A stretch of 64,000 bases of DNA, taken from contig NZ_JAJIRO010000003.1 in assembly GCF_025717535.1 (NCBI RefSeq), positions 682,001 to 746,000 of the forward strand, read 5' to 3'. The translations under genes were made by a program, and so were the position numbers. The notes beneath the pieces are model-generated. The model was not told where the DNA came from, made no database searches, and worked only from the letters and a program-made list of their open reading frames with translations. Of the stretch, positions 54,235 to 62,180 are shown piece by piece; position 1 is the first letter of the stretch, and each line of letters begins with the position of its first letter. Source of the DNA: Paucibacter sp. Y2R2-4 (GTDB lineage Bacteria > Pseudomonadota > Gammaproteobacteria > Burkholderiales > Burkholderiaceae_C).

Positions 54235-54536
54235 GCGGCACACTCCGGTTCGTTAAGCGATAAAAATGATAATTTGCAGAAATCTCTTGGCGCTTGACTG
54301 CATTGAATATCATTTTTGCCGATTTGTGGGCGTGAGTCAGCCTGAAACAGTGCAGTTCTGCACGTTTCGAAGGGCGATGTGACTTGGGGAGGGCGAGCTG
54401 TTCCGGCTTGGCCGAGGACGGCCAGGGTGCCCAGAGCGCGCAGCGGTCTGGGCAGGCTTCAGCGCTGAGGGACCTTCACAGGGCCATCAAGGCACGGCGA
54501 TTTGTGGCGTGTTGCGGAGTGCTTAGTCGCGAGGAC
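54235..54536. other. Gene-free region upstream of the che operon and after psuG
   Basis: About 300 bases without a gene. An AT-rich half next to the STAS gene contains a perfect ten-base inverted repeat (AAAAATGATA at 54262-54271, TATCATTTTT at 54308-54317). A palindrome GTGCAGTTCTGCAC lies at 54350-54363. An eight-pair hairpin TGCCCAGA/TCTGGGCA is at 54428-54454 and may terminate the psuK-psuG transcript. I could not assign a specific sigma-factor promoter. Confidence 0.5.
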
Positions 54537-55469
54537 TCAGCCCGCTTGCAGCGCGCAGGCCAGCCGCGCACCGGCGACGGCATTGTTTTTCACCAAAGCG
54601 ATATTGGTGGCCAGACTGCGGCCTTCGGTCAGAGCCTTGATGCGGGCCAGCAAAAAGGGCGTGACGGCCTTGCCCTGGATGCCTTGGGTCTCGGCCTCAC
54701 TCAGCGCCTGGGCGGTGATGGCATCGATTTCTTCGCGCGGCATGGCCTCGGCGGCGGGTACCGGGTTGCTGATGACCACACCGCCGGCCAGGCCCAGCGC
54801 CCATTTGCAGCGCAAGAAGTCGGCCTGCTCGGCGGGCGTGTCGAGGCGGAAGTCGGCCTTGAAGCCGCTGTCCGGCGTGTAGAAGGCGGCGAAATTGTCT
54901 TGGCCGATGCTGAGCACAGGCACACCGTGCGTCTCTAGGTATTCCAGCGTCAGGCCGATGTCGAGGATGGACTTGGCGCCAGCGCAGACCACCGCCACCG
55001 AGGTCTGGGCCAACTCTTGCAAATCGGCCGAGATGTCGAATGAAATCTCGGCGCCCCGGTGCACCCCGCCGATGCCGCCGGTCACAAACACCGCGATGCC
55101 GGCCAACTCGGCGCAGATCATGGTGGCCGCCACGGTGGTGGCGCCAATCTTGCCGCTAGCCAGCACATAGGGCAGGTCGCGGCGGCTGACCTTCATCGCC
55201 TCGGGCGACTGGCCCAGCAACTCCAGTTCGGCGTCAGACAAGCCGATGCGGATCTTGCCGTCCAGCACCGCAATCGTGGCCGGCACGGCGCCTTGGGCGC
55301 GGATCAGCGCCTCCACCTCGCGAGCGGTTTGCACATTCTGCGGGTAAGGCATGCCGTGCGAAATGATGGTGCTCTCCAGCGCCACGATGGGGCGGCCGGC
55401 GGCGCGGGCGGCAGCCACCTCGGGTGAAAAGGCGAGGAACTTTTGTGCGGCAGTCATTGATGTGTTCAT
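54537..55469 (-). CDS. psuG: Pseudouridine-5'-phosphate glycosidase
   Basis: Splits pseudouridine 5'-phosphate into uracil and ribose 5-phosphate. A 310-residue protein with the family pattern: [78 protein letters not shown]. All key catalytic residues appear present (Glu in ALEST, Lys in SGKIGATTV, Asn in NPVP). It overlaps the upstream psuK gene by ATGA, forming a two-gene pseudouridine-degradation operon. Confidence 0.95.
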   Translation of the reverse strand: MNTSMTAAQKFLAFSPEVAAARAAGRPIVALESTIISHGMPYPQNVQTAREVEALIRAQGAVPATIAVLDGKIRIGLSDAELELLGQSPEAMKVSRRDLPYVLASGKIGATTVAATMICAELAGIAVFVTGGIGGVHRGAEISFDISADLQELAQTSVAVVCAGAKSILDIGLTLEYLETHGVPVLSIGQDNFAAFYTPDSGFKADFRLDTPAEQADFLRCKWALGLAGGVVISNPVPAAEAMPREEIDAITAQALSEAETQGIQGKAVTPFLLARIKALTEGRSLATNIALVKNNAVAGARLACALQAG

Positions 55470-56557
55470 GGCAAGAGCAATTCAGGGCTGAGTTCGGGCG
55501 AAACGCTGTGTTCGCTTCGCAGGGTGAGTCGGGCCAGGCGCAGGCCCAGCTTGCAGGCGGCGGCCAGATCCTCGGGCTCTTGCAGCAAGGCCGCGCAAAC
55601 GCCGGCAGCAAAGGCATCGCCCGCACCGCTGACCTCCACCACCGACGTAGCCGGCGGCTTTATGGACTTCAGCGCTTGGCCCGCTGAACCAAAGAAGAGT
55701 CGACCTGCGCCTTGGGTCACGATCAAGCGTTGCAGGCCGCGCGCGGCCAAGGCTTCATGGGCGCGCTGCAGCTGAGAGGGGTCGTCAAGGCCCAACTCCA
55801 GGCCGGTCGCGGCCGCTAACTCGTCACGGTTCAAAATCAAGAGGCTCAAGCCCTGCAGCGACTGCGGCAGCCGCGCCATCTTGGGCGCCGACACCGCCAC
55901 CGCGACCAAGGGAGCGGACTTCTCCTCGGCAGCTTCAGCCAGCAAGAACGCTAGGCTCTCGGCCGGCAAATTCAGGTCCACCAGGGTCAGCCCGGCCTGG
56001 GCTCTTTGCGCCGTGCATTGACGCAAATAGTCGGGCGTGAGCCGCTCGCACAAGTCCATCTGCGCCAGGCCCAGCACCAACTCACCCTCGGGGCTCAGCA
56101 CCGCGGTGTAGCTGCCGGTGGGCGCGTCGGCGGCGATCAGGCTGGCGCTGCTGTCGACCCCGACGCTGGCCGCATGGCCCAGCAAATAGCGCCCAGCCGC
56201 GTCATCGCCCAGCGCCGTCAAGAGCTGCACCTGCAAGCCCAGACGGGCCAGGTTCTCCGCCACATTGCGCGCCACCCCGCCGGGGCTTTCGCTCAAGCGC
56301 GCCGGGTTGGAATTGCCCATCTGCAAGGCTTCAAGGCCGCGCAGCTTGCGGTCCACATTGCTGCCGCCTATGCACACCAGCTTGCGCGCGCCCGGCAGCA
56401 CATAGGCCCGCCCGAGAATGCGCCGCTCCTTGGTGAGCGCCGCCACATAGCCCGCCACCGCCGAGCGCGACAAGCCCAGCCGCTCGGCCAAGTCTTGCTG
56501 GCTGATGAAGGGGTTGTGGGCGATCAGAGCGAGCAGCTGATCTTTTTTGGAGTCCAT
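55466..56557 (-). CDS. psuK: HTH-fused PfkB kinase, probable pseudouridine kinase
   Basis: A 363-residue protein: N-terminal winged HTH (about 1-55, [21 protein letters not shown]), then a PfkB-family kinase ([11 protein letters not shown] at the N-terminus, [15 protein letters not shown], catalytic [11 protein letters not shown] near the C-terminus). With psuG directly downstream it probably phosphorylates pseudouridine. The HTH domain suggests that the kinase also represses its own operon, and an eight-base inverted repeat lies just upstream. The ATG chosen is the one nearest the HTH; an in-frame start six codons earlier is possible. Confidence 0.85.
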   Translation of the reverse strand: MDSKKDQLLALIAHNPFISQQDLAERLGLSRSAVAGYVAALTKERRILGRAYVLPGARKLVCIGGSNVDRKLRGLEALQMGNSNPARLSESPGGVARNVAENLARLGLQVQLLTALGDDAAGRYLLGHAASVGVDSSASLIAADAPTGSYTAVLSPEGELVLGLAQMDLCERLTPDYLRQCTAQRAQAGLTLVDLNLPAESLAFLLAEAAEEKSAPLVAVAVSAPKMARLPQSLQGLSLLILNRDELAAATGLELGLDDPSQLQRAHEALAARGLQRLIVTQGAGRLFFGSAGQALKSIKPPATSVVEVSGAGDAFAAGVCAALLQEPEDLAAACKLGLRLARLTLRSEHSVSPELSPELLLP

Positions 56558-56571
56558 GTGAACATCATAAA

Positions 56572-56599
56572 ACACTTGTCTTTCTAATTAAACAAGTGT
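56572..56599. promoter_or_regulatory. Inverted repeat upstream of psuK, candidate autoregulatory operator
   Basis: ACACTTGT (56572-56579), 12-base AT-rich spacer, ACAAGTGT (56592-56599): perfect eight-base arms with centre spacing of 20 bases, 15-42 bases upstream of the psuK start codon. Fits binding by a dimeric HTH protein, probably PsuK itself. Confidence 0.55.
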
Positions 56600-56693
56600 C
56601 TTATTTTTGTGGTGGGCAATATAGCTGTGAACAGTGTGCGGCTGCGGCTTGCCGCGTTGATGGCTGTCGTACGTGACTGAAAGCCGGTGCTAA

Positions 56694-56708
56694 CGTTCGA
56701 CACGAACG
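56694..56708. promoter_or_regulatory. Palindrome upstream of the secreted unknown at 56774
   Basis: CGTTCG, three-base spacer ACA, CGAACG: six-base perfect arms, 66 bases upstream of the gene. Position fits an operator; the binding protein is unknown. Confidence 0.35.
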
Positions 56709-56773
56709 GATGGGCTGGGTAGACTCGCCCGCTCTTCACGCGGCGGGCGTTCAATCAAGGGAGAAACCAAAAA

Positions 56774-57586
56774 ATGAGCAGCAAGAAAAAAGTAGTGATG
56801 ACATCCATAGCCCGGCGTCGGGTTTGGCTGAGCCTCGCCTGGGCGGCGGGTGTGGCTCTGGCGAGTGGGCCGGCGGTGGCGGCGCCCGACGATCAGGCGC
56901 GCAAATTTGTGGTGATCTCCTTGCTGGGCGACAAGCTGCAAGTGGTGTCCAGGCAGTCAAAAATCGGATCCCATTTGGATTCCAACTTGCGTGAGTCTTT
57001 TGAATTGAATGGGGGTGTTTTCGACCAAACCGCACTCGTCACTATCGATGCGCAGATCAAGCAGATCGAACCTAAAGCGACTGTCTTTGCGCTCAAGTTG
57101 GCCTCGGCTGATGTCTTGGGCGACCCGGCCAATTTGCTCGAGGGCGGACGTTTTGTCAGCCCTGCGGTGCTGGAGCCGGTACTCAAGCAATTGCAAGCCA
57201 GCCACTTGCTGCTGGTTCGGAGGCATCGCGGTGAGTTAATCATCAAGACGCTGCGCGAGAAGCAGGGTAGCGGCATGCTGGAAGGCCTGGGCTTTTTCAT
57301 CGATCGAGAGACGCCCGTGACGGATGGGCAGAACAGCGAAACCTACCGTGGCTTCCTGGCTCCGTTCACCTATTTCAAGGTCAGCCTGATCAATTTGAGC
57401 AGCGGCAAACTGGAGCGCGAGAGCATCGTCACACAGAGCGAAGCTCGGATCAGCCACCGCAAGGAGGCCGCGGCCGACCCATGGGAGGTAATGAGCAATG
57501 TCGAGAAGTTGGAGTTTTTGCGGCAACAGCTGAATCTGGAAGTCACCGCTTTGTTGCCAGCTCTGCTGACCGAACCGCAGCGTTGA
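56774..57586 (+). CDS. Secreted protein of unknown function
   Basis: A 270-residue exported protein, not recognised. Signal peptide to about residue 37 (PAVAA). The mature part starts KFVVISLLGDKLQVV and contains alternating strands and helices and one recognisable stretch PVTDGQNSETYRGFLAPFTYFKVSLINLSSG, ending in a helical EKLEFLRQQLNLEV segment. It resembles conserved hypothetical exported proteins of Burkholderiales, by composition only. The ATG has AAGGGAG upstream. It is isolated, with a palindrome in front and a 369-base gene-free gap behind. Confidence 0.7.
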   Translation: MSSKKKVVMTSIARRRVWLSLAWAAGVALASGPAVAAPDDQARKFVVISLLGDKLQVVSRQSKIGSHLDSNLRESFELNGGVFDQTALVTIDAQIKQIEPKATVFALKLASADVLGDPANLLEGGRFVSPAVLEPVLKQLQASHLLLVRRHRGELIIKTLREKQGSGMLEGLGFFIDRETPVTDGQNSETYRGFLAPFTYFKVSLINLSSGKLERESIVTQSEARISHRKEAAADPWEVMSNVEKLEFLRQQLNLEVTALLPALLTEPQR

Positions 57587-57955
57587 TGCTGGAGTTTGGA
57601 GCCAGGACTTAATGCAGTCGCCCTCACTTTGTACTGCTTGACCTCGCTTCGACTTGAGGTGCCTGGCATTGCCGCCAACAGCGTTCACCGGGCTGATCAG
57701 GCGTTGAACATGAGGCGCCAAGGAGTTGGACTGCTTCCTCTTGGCGAATGGCATGGCAAAACATCCGCCATGCCAACATTTCGTCGCGCCCCAGCCGACT
57801 TCGTCACAAAGCCCACTCCCAAGCCTGCCGGCTCAGAAACAATGAGGTACCGTGCGCTTCAAGCCTTTGGAGTCTCACGGTGATTTGGGTCGCAGGGCTG
57901 TGGCAGCGCGACTTCTCTTCTTCCTCTTGGCTGCTGCTGGCAGCTCAACGCGCGG
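57587..57955. other. Gene-free region before the LytS-type kinase
   Basis: 369 bases with no supportable gene. It holds an inverted repeat TGGCATGGC (57749-57757) / GCCATGCCA (57767-57775), nine-base spacer, which could be a weak terminator or a binding site. Composition (mixed codon-like ORFs on both strands, none with motifs) may mark a decayed or acquired sequence. No promoter for the kinase could be fixed. Confidence 0.5.
57749..57775. repeat. Inverted repeat in the gene-free region
   Basis: Nine-base perfect arms with a nine-base spacer (TGGCATGGC...GCCATGCCA). No U-tract follows. Confidence 0.5.
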
Positions 57956-59059
57956 ATGCGTCAAGCCTTTTTCTCTATCTTCAACCGGCGGGTGTTCGCC
58001 GCGGTGATGCTGATCAGCCTGCTGATGGCGCTGAGCCGCGCCTTGAGCTGGATGCCGCGCGGCGACTCAGCGATGCAGGCCTGGTTCAAGGCGGTGCTGG
58101 GCCTGTCGGGTCTGGCGCTCTTGCCGGGCGGTTTGATGCTGCTGGGCGCGGCCACGGCCGAAGCTTGCCTGGCTGGGTGGCGCCGGGCCCATCGCAGCAG
58201 TGCGCGGGCGGAGTGGGTGTTTCGCATTGCCTGGGTGGCCTTGGGCGTGGCCCTGGCGCTGCTCTTGCGCTTTGCCTGGATACAGTTCCGTCAGCCAGAC
58301 TCGATCCTGTACTGGGGCTTCTTTGTGACGCGCTGGGCCATGTACAGCTTGCTGGGCAGCTTGGCTTATGCGGTGCTCGTATGGCTGGCGGCAGAGCGTG
58401 ACTTGCGGGAGCGACTCAGCCAGGCCCAGGCGCAAAGCCAGGAGCTGCGCACCCGCCAGATGGAGGCGCAGTTGGCGGCGCTGAACGCGCAAATCGAGCC
58501 GCACTTTTTGTTCAACACTTTGGCGACCACGCGCCGCCTGTATGCCAGTACGCCCGACCGCGGCCGCGACATGCTGGGCCATCTGATCGCCTATTTGCGG
58601 GCGACCTTGCCGGCGCTGCGCGAGCCCTGGTCCAGCCTCGGGCAGGAGCTGGACCTGCTGCGCAACTATCTGGCGATTCTGCAAATGCGCATGGGCGAGC
58701 GCCTGCGTTTTGAGATCAAGGCCGACCCGAGCTTGCTGAGCTTGCGCTTGCCCCCTTTGATCTTGGCCACTTTGGTGGAGAACGCCATCAAGCATGGCTT
58801 GGGGCCTCTGAGCGAAGGCGGGCGCATCGAGATTGTGGCCAGGCGCGAAAGCACGGGCCCGCAAGCCGAGACCCTCCTGCTGGAGGTGCGCGACGATGGC
58901 GCCGGCTTTGTCGGCAGCAGCGGCAGCGGCGTCGGTTTGGCCAATACCCGCGCCCGCTTGCTGGCGTACTTTGGCCCGCAGGCTCGATTGGAGTTGGAGA
59001 CGCTGCAGCCGCGTGGCGTGCTGGCGCGCATCGTGCTGCCGGGGGAGCTGGCGCAATGA
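57956..59059 (+). CDS. LytS/AlgZ-type sensor histidine kinase
   Basis: A 367-residue integral-membrane kinase of the LytS (His_kinase, PF06580) family. About four transmembrane helices occupy 13-145, then a coiled linker, the phospho-acceptor IEPHFLFNTLA (His183) and an HATPase with NAIKHGL and DDGAGF, GVGLANTRARL. All kinase motifs are intact. It overlaps the next gene by ATGA and is probably the partner of the LytTR regulator two genes downstream. There is no visible ribosome-binding site. Confidence 0.92.
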   Translation: MRQAFFSIFNRRVFAAVMLISLLMALSRALSWMPRGDSAMQAWFKAVLGLSGLALLPGGLMLLGAATAEACLAGWRRAHRSSARAEWVFRIAWVALGVALALLLRFAWIQFRQPDSILYWGFFVTRWAMYSLLGSLAYAVLVWLAAERDLRERLSQAQAQSQELRTRQMEAQLAALNAQIEPHFLFNTLATTRRLYASTPDRGRDMLGHLIAYLRATLPALREPWSSLGQELDLLRNYLAILQMRMGERLRFEIKADPSLLSLRLPPLILATLVENAIKHGLGPLSEGGRIEIVARRESTGPQAETLLLEVRDDGAGFVGSSGSGVGLANTRARLLAYFGPQARLELETLQPRGVLARIVLPGELAQ

Positions 59060-59799
59060 CGTTTGTTGAGAACAGGCCCCGCCGCCTCTTGTGGCTCTGC
59101 ACTCATGTCTGGCGCAGCTGGAAGTCGCTGCGCGGCGGCGAGTTGCTGTGCGCCTTGGCGGTGGCGCTCTACCTGAGTGTCGAGAGCCTCGGGCCCTTGC
59201 TGGACTTTGAGCCCGAGCCCCAGTCTTGGACCTATCTGGCGTTGAGCATGGGTCAGCTCTGCATCCAGGCGCTGGTGATTCTGCTCTGCTGGTTGCCGGC
59301 GGACCGCAGCGCGTCAAACCACGCCCGACGTGGCCTGCGATTGTTGGCGGCGACCGGCCTCGGCGCGCTGGGCTCCGCACTGCTGCTGGGCTTGCTGATG
59401 CCGCCGCTCTTGTCTTGGTTGACGGACCCGCAGCTGCTGGCGGCGGCCTGCCGGGTCTGTGCCGTGCCCGACTTGATTCGCCCCAGCTGGTCGCATGGCC
59501 TGGGCGTGGCTTTGAATGCCTGGGTGGCGGGTGGCTTGGTCGTGGCGGCTTATGAGATGCACCAGCGCCGCCGCCGCAGCGCCCAGGCTCTGCAACACTT
59601 GCAAGAAGAACAAAGCCGCTATGCCCGCGATGCCGTGGCCGCCAGTCTGGCCGCGAAGAAAGCGCAGATGGAGCCGCAGGTTTTGTTCGAGGCTTTGCTG
59701 GCGATCGAGTCGGCTTATGCCCGCGGCGACCCGGATGCGGCCTCGCAGATGGATGGCTTGATCGCACAGCTGAGAGCGGCCATGGGCCGCCGGCCTTGA
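59056..59799 (+). CDS. Truncated, His-less LytS-like membrane protein (pseudo-kinase)
   Basis: A 247-residue membrane protein resembling the upstream kinase but without its catalytic parts. Four helices (about 30-50, 58-80, 96-121, 147-167) and a coiled linker precede QMEPQVLFEALLA (201-213 region). This aligns with the kinase site IEPHFLFNTLA, but the His is replaced by Gln (208) and the Asn-Thr by Glu-Ala. The protein stops at LIAQLRAAMGRRP, exactly where the kinase continues into its ATPase domain. The regulator gene follows at once, with no room for a lost tail, so it is a complete short gene. A role as a non-catalytic partner of the kinase is inferred. Confidence 0.8.
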   Translation: MTFVENRPRRLLWLCTHVWRSWKSLRGGELLCALAVALYLSVESLGPLLDFEPEPQSWTYLALSMGQLCIQALVILLCWLPADRSASNHARRGLRLLAATGLGALGSALLLGLLMPPLLSWLTDPQLLAAACRVCAVPDLIRPSWSHGLGVALNAWVAGGLVVAAYEMHQRRRRSAQALQHLQEEQSRYARDAVAASLAAKKAQMEPQVLFEALLAIESAYARGDPDAASQMDGLIAQLRAAMGRRP

Positions 59800-59835
59800 T
59801 GAAAAGACGAGAGAAACAAAAGGCTGGATGACGCC

Positions 59836-60648
59836 ATGAGCAGAGTCGTGACGGCAGTGATTGCCGAAGATGAAGAAACCCTCAGGCAGGAGCTGATCGA
59901 GGCCCTGGCTCAGGTCTGGCCCGAGTTGTCCATCGTGGCCGAGGCCAGTGATGGCATCGCGGCCTTGCGCGCCGTTGCCGAACATCAGCCGGATGTGGTC
60001 TTCCTGGACATTCAGATGCCGGGTGCGACAGGCCTGGAGGTGGCGCGTCACCTGGGCGGGCCAGCTGCAGCCGCGCTGGGCGGGGCGGCGCGCTCCAGCC
60101 ATATCGTGTTTGTGACGGCCTATGACCAATTTGCGCTGGAGGCCTTTGATGCGGGCGCGGTGGACTATTTGCTCAAGCCCTTGTCCATGCCGCGACTGTT
60201 CACCACCGTCAGCCGCCTCAAGCAAAGGTTGCACGAGGCGCCGGCTGACTTGTCGGGCGTCCTGGCGCAACTGGCGCAGCGATCCGGCGGCGTTGCAGAG
60301 GCGTCGAGTCCGCCAGCGCGCGCCCCCCTGCGTTGGATCAATGTCTCGGTGGGGCAGACCCTGCGCCTCTTGACGGTGGATGAGATCTTGTACTTTCAGT
60401 CCGATACCAAGTACACCCGCGTCGTCACCCGCGATGCCGAGGCCCTGATCCGCAAGCCGCTGAAAGAACTGGTGGAGGAGCTGGACCCGCACCAGTTCTG
60501 GCAGATCCATCGCAGCACCTTGGTCAATGTGGCGGCCATTGCTGGCGCGACACGCGATTTCCGCGGCCGCCTGCAACTCAAGCTCAAAGACCGCAACGAG
60601 TCCTTGTTGGTGGCTGAAAGCTACACCCATCGCTTTAAAGAAATGTGA
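59836..60648 (+). CDS. LytTR-family response regulator
   Basis: A 270-residue regulator: receiver domain (Asp58 in FLDIQMPG, acidic AEDEE at 10-14, Lys in LKPLS) and a C-terminal LytTR DNA-binding domain (about 165-268) with ILYFQSDTKYTRVV, FWQIHRSTLVNV and a final SYTHRFKEM. Similar to AlgR/LytR-type regulators. It follows the kinase and pseudo-kinase and completes a three-gene module. The DNA target is unknown. Confidence 0.93.
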   Translation: MSRVVTAVIAEDEETLRQELIEALAQVWPELSIVAEASDGIAALRAVAEHQPDVVFLDIQMPGATGLEVARHLGGPAAAALGGAARSSHIVFVTAYDQFALEAFDAGAVDYLLKPLSMPRLFTTVSRLKQRLHEAPADLSGVLAQLAQRSGGVAEASSPPARAPLRWINVSVGQTLRLLTVDEILYFQSDTKYTRVVTRDAEALIRKPLKELVEELDPHQFWQIHRSTLVNVAAIAGATRDFRGRLQLKLKDRNESLLVAESYTHRFKEM

Positions 60649-60723
60649 GTGGCGCTGCTGAAAACTACCCATGGTGCGGGCGGAACCAAGGGCTAGACTT
60701 CTGTCCAAGCTTTTGAGGAAACG

Positions 60724-61515
60724 ATGAAGACGGCTCAGCTGCCCCATCTGCTGCGGAATTTGCTTTTGGCGACGGTGCCTTTGGTGCTTGGCCTGAGCGC
60801 GGCCAGCGTGGGCGCGCAGCAAAAGACGCTGGAGTTGGTGCGCGGCGACGACGACTACCCGCCGTATGAAATGGTGCTCAAGGGCAAGCCCGCGGGCCTG
60901 CATGTGGAAATGGTCGAGGCCGCGGCGCAAAGCCTCGGGATGAAAGTCCACTGGCGCAGCCTGCCGTGGAAGCGCGCGCTGCTGATGGTGGAAACGGGCC
61001 AGGCCGATGCGGTGACCTACATCTCGCGCACGCCGGAGCGCGAGGCTTGGGCCGTGTTCGTGGAGGGCAATCAGCTGTCCACCGCGGAGGTTCGTTTCAT
61101 TGCTCGCAAAGACGAGGCCGCGCGCATGCTGTTCAACGGCGATGTGACAACCTTTTTGGCCCAGCACAGTCTGGTGGCCGTGCGTGGTTTTCAGTTCGGT
61201 CAGGTCGAGATTGACCGGGCCAAGCGCATCGAAGCCAGCTCCATGGACGACTTGGTGCGTCGCTTGCTCGCGGGGCACGCCAGCGTGGCTGCGGTGAATT
61301 GGATGGACTTCAATACCGTCTACCAAGGCCGGCCGGAGTTCGCCAGCATCAGCTCGCTGCAGCCGCCGATTGCCAGTTCGCGAAACTACGTCGCGTTTTC
61401 AAGCGCACGGGGTCATTCGGCCTTGGCACAGCGCTTTGCCGATGCTTTGACGCGTTACCGGCAAAGCAAGGCCTATGCGCAGCTGATGAAAAAGTACCAG
61501 CTGCCCATGCCCTGA
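60724..61515 (+). CDS. Periplasmic solute-binding protein, SBP_bac_3-like
   Basis: A 263-residue exported protein. Signal peptide to about residue 35 (VGAQQ), then ELVRGDDDYPPYEMVLKGKPAGLHVEMVEAAAQSLG, typical of the amino-acid-binding family, and C-terminal YRQSKAYAQLMKKYQLP. No transporter genes adjacent. It has GAGGAAA upstream and stands 75 bases after the LytTR gene on the same strand; it may be a sensor input for that module or a solitary binding protein. Confidence 0.87.
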   Translation: MKTAQLPHLLRNLLLATVPLVLGLSAASVGAQQKTLELVRGDDDYPPYEMVLKGKPAGLHVEMVEAAAQSLGMKVHWRSLPWKRALLMVETGQADAVTYISRTPEREAWAVFVEGNQLSTAEVRFIARKDEAARMLFNGDVTTFLAQHSLVAVRGFQFGQVEIDRAKRIEASSMDDLVRRLLAGHASVAAVNWMDFNTVYQGRPEFASISSLQPPIASSRNYVAFSSARGHSALAQRFADALTRYRQSKAYAQLMKKYQLPMP

Positions 61516-61533
61516 ATTGCCGGCAGGCTCAGC

Positions 61534-62136
61534 TCAGGGCGCGATCGAAGCTGCGCGCAACTTCAAGCCCACGGCCTGGGTCATGGTCTGCAGCTTGGGG
61601 TTGATGGCAGCGCCGCTGTCCTCGGCGACTTTCTCGCCCAGCGCGCGTTCCAGCTCCGGCACCAGCTTCTCGAACTTCTTCTTCACCGGCGACTCCAGCA
61701 GGGCAATGATTTGCCCCAGTTCCTCATCGCTGAACTGCGCCAGCAGCAGCGGGCTCAGGGTTGGCCGCACCAGGCGCTGGGCGCTGTCGCGCGCAATCGG
61801 CGTGGCCTCGTCCACATAGGTTTGTACATCGCTGCTGATGTCTTTCAGCGTGCGCTCGCGCTTCTCGACGCTCACGCGCCCTTGCAGCGCAATGCGGGCC
61901 TGCTCCATGGCGCTGGCTGCCGGGCGCTGAACCATCACCACGGCCACGTCTTCAACGCGCCACAGGCTCAAGAGCTTGTCGACCAAGGCTTGGCGTTTGT
62001 CGTTCGCCGCGGCGGGCTTGGCCACAGGCGTGGGAGTGGCAGTGGGAGTGGAAGAGGGGGTTTGGGCCAGCGAGGTCAGCGGGCTTGCCAGCAGCAAGGC
62101 GCCGCACAGGGCCATCAATTGAACGGGAGACTTCAT
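61534..62136 (-). CDS. DUF2059 secreted protein
   Basis: A 200-residue exported protein. Signal peptide to about residue 25 (SLAQT), a Thr/Pro-rich linker, then a helical domain with LVDKLLSLWRVEDV and the conserved YVDEATPIARDSAQRLVRPTL...FSDEELGQIIALLESPVKKKFEKLVPEL. These match the DUF2059 family, function unknown. It is convergent with the solute-binding protein and upstream-adjacent (same strand) to the FadL-type porin. Confidence 0.8.
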   Translation of the reverse strand: MKSPVQLMALCGALLLASPLTSLAQTPSSTPTATPTPVAKPAAANDKRQALVDKLLSLWRVEDVAVVMVQRPAASAMEQARIALQGRVSVEKRERTLKDISSDVQTYVDEATPIARDSAQRLVRPTLSPLLLAQFSDEELGQIIALLESPVKKKFEKLVPELERALGEKVAEDSGAAINPKLQTMTQAVGLKLRAASIAP

Positions 62137-62180
62137 GGGCTTTGGACGTTAGCAAGTGAGAAAGGGAAGCAGGGGGCGAA

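Noticed and set aside
57596-57883. Open frame of 95 codons in the gene-free region
   Set aside because: No ribosome-binding site, no recognisable sequence, both strands open by chance.
58067-59767. Long minus-strand frame over the kinase genes, and a similar one at 59314-61326
   Set aside because: Shadow of the LytS kinase and its neighbours; composition driven by GC-rich codons, no motif.
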